12,748 bases of DNA, from assembly GCA_023390675.1 (NCBI GenBank), contig JAEWCK010000161.1, forward strand, positions 1 through 12,748, given 5' to 3'. Under the pieces are notes generated by a model. It had not been told where the DNA came from. It did no database searches and saw nothing but the letters and a program-made list of their open reading frames with translations. The stretch comes from Pseudomonadota bacterium. GTDB taxonomy: Bacteria; Pseudomonadota; Alphaproteobacteria; Sphingomonadales; Sphingomonadaceae. The translations under genes were made by a program, and so were the position numbers. Below are positions 12,343 through 12,748 of this stretch, in pieces. Each line of letters starts with the position of its first letter. Position 1 is the first letter of the stretch.

Positions 12343-12748
12343 TCCGCGTCCTGCTCTGCGACGACGAGCCGCTCGCGCTCCAGCGGCTGGGCGATATGCT
12401 CGCGCGCATCCCCGATGTCGAGCTGGTCGCGTCGGTGTCGGGTGGCGAGGAGGCGCTGTCACAGATCGCGGCGCTAGCGCCCGATGCCGTGTTCCTCGAC
12501 GTCGAGATGCCGCGGATCGACGGGTTCGACGTGGTCGAGGAGCTGGTCCGGCGCGGCGGCTCGACGCCGCTGATCGTCTTTGCGACTGCCTATCCGCAAT
12601 TCGCCACTTCGGCGTTCGAGACCGGGGCGATCGACTTCCTCACCAAGCCGGTGCGGATGGGGCGGCTCGAGACCACCGTCGAGCGCCTGCGCACTGCGCT
12701 CGAGGATCGCAGCGCCCGCGCGCGCCTCGCCGAGCTTTCGCGCCAGCT
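12339..12748 (+). CDS. Response regulator (LytR/AlgR type likely), 3' end off window
   Basis: This is the partner of the kinase upstream. I translated 136 residues from the ATG at 12339; the frame remains open at the window edge. A full receiver domain is present: the acidic pair Asp8-Asp9 in LLCDDEP, the phosphoacceptor Asp54 in VFLDVEMPRIDGFD, Thr83 in VFATAYPQ, and Lys103 in DFLTKPV. The pattern DEPLAL, DVEMP and FATAY with AFETGAIDFLTKP is that of receivers joined to LytTR DNA-binding domains, and LytS-type kinases usually pair with these. The output domain lies outside the window, so LytTR is inference. After the receiver, a charged helix (LETTVERLRTALEDR) begins the linker. ATGA overlap with the kinase stop means coupled translation. 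Confidence 0.93.
   Translation, partial: MIRVLLCDDEPLALQRLGDMLARIPDVELVASVSGGEEALSQIAALAPDAVFLDVEMPRIDGFDVVEELVRRGGSTPLIVFATAYPQFATSAFETGAIDFLTKPVRMGRLETTVERLRTALEDRSARARLAELSRQ

Noticed and set aside
11233..12462. Minus-strand open frame opposite the histidine kinase
   Set aside because: Shadow frame; the plus strand has all kinase boxes in order.
1..12748. CRISPR arrays, insertion sequences, phage genes, toxin-antitoxin pairs, attachment repeats at the tRNA
   Set aside because: No regularly spaced repeats, transposase or integrase frames, or duplicated tRNA end were seen.

Overview
This is a GC-rich, gene-dense chromosomal window (GC in the high 60s percent by eye). Its codon use, its gene neighbourhoods and the form of its tRNA-Gln suggest an alphaproteobacterium, most likely a sphingomonad (Sphingomonas or a close relative). 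That placement is inference from protein likeness; no 16S or other marker lies in the window. Nearly every base is accounted for: there is no gene-free stretch over 300 bases. The longest gaps are about 200 bp (rpoZ/phospholipase D), 171 bp (tRNA-Gln/ppx) and 133 bp (phospholipase D/histidine kinase). I see no insertion sequence, prophage, CRISPR array or attachment site.

Region 1 (1-3298, minus strand) is a tightly packed operon read right to left: argH (argininosuccinate lyase), a small LptM-like lipoprotein, lysA (diaminopimelate decarboxylase) and a compact siroheme synthase (CysG N-terminal type) cut by the window edge. Two of the three junctions are 4-bp ATGA overlaps, so arginine, lysine and siroheme synthesis are probably translated from one message. 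Divergent from argH is a TlpA-like periplasmic thioredoxin lipoprotein. The two start codons as normally annotated share the same CATG, so each promoter must lie inside the other gene.

Region 2 (about 3904-6867, plus strand) is a reduced Rut pyrimidine-degradation cluster in the order rutB-rutC-rutD-rutA. RutA opens the uracil ring, RutB hydrolyses the ureidoacrylate product, RutC deaminates aminoacrylate, and RutD is an alpha/beta-hydrolase-fold protein with alanine where the nucleophile serine normally sits. RutE, RutF, RutG and RutR are not next to it. The cluster runs head-on into a tRNA-Gln(CUG) gene (6880-6953, minus), which has a good promoter of its own.

Region 3 (7125-9332, plus strand) holds a short Ppx/GppA phosphatase translationally coupled to rlmE (23S rRNA 2'-O-methyltransferase), then an exported protein with four EF-hand loops, closed by a strong bidirectional terminator. 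rpoZ (RNA polymerase omega) converges on that terminator from the other side and has a clear TTGACA promoter.

Region 4 (9945-12748, plus strand) holds a two-HKD phospholipase D/cardiolipin synthase-like enzyme, then a LytS-type membrane histidine kinase overlapping by 4 bp a response regulator cut by the right edge.

Most of the window is ordinary core metabolism. I did not find a convincing undescribed system. The points most worth a second look are the shared-CATG divergent start, the minimal rutBCDA set, the serine-less RutD, the compact siroheme synthase, and an LptM-like lipoprotein lying next to a thioredoxin.
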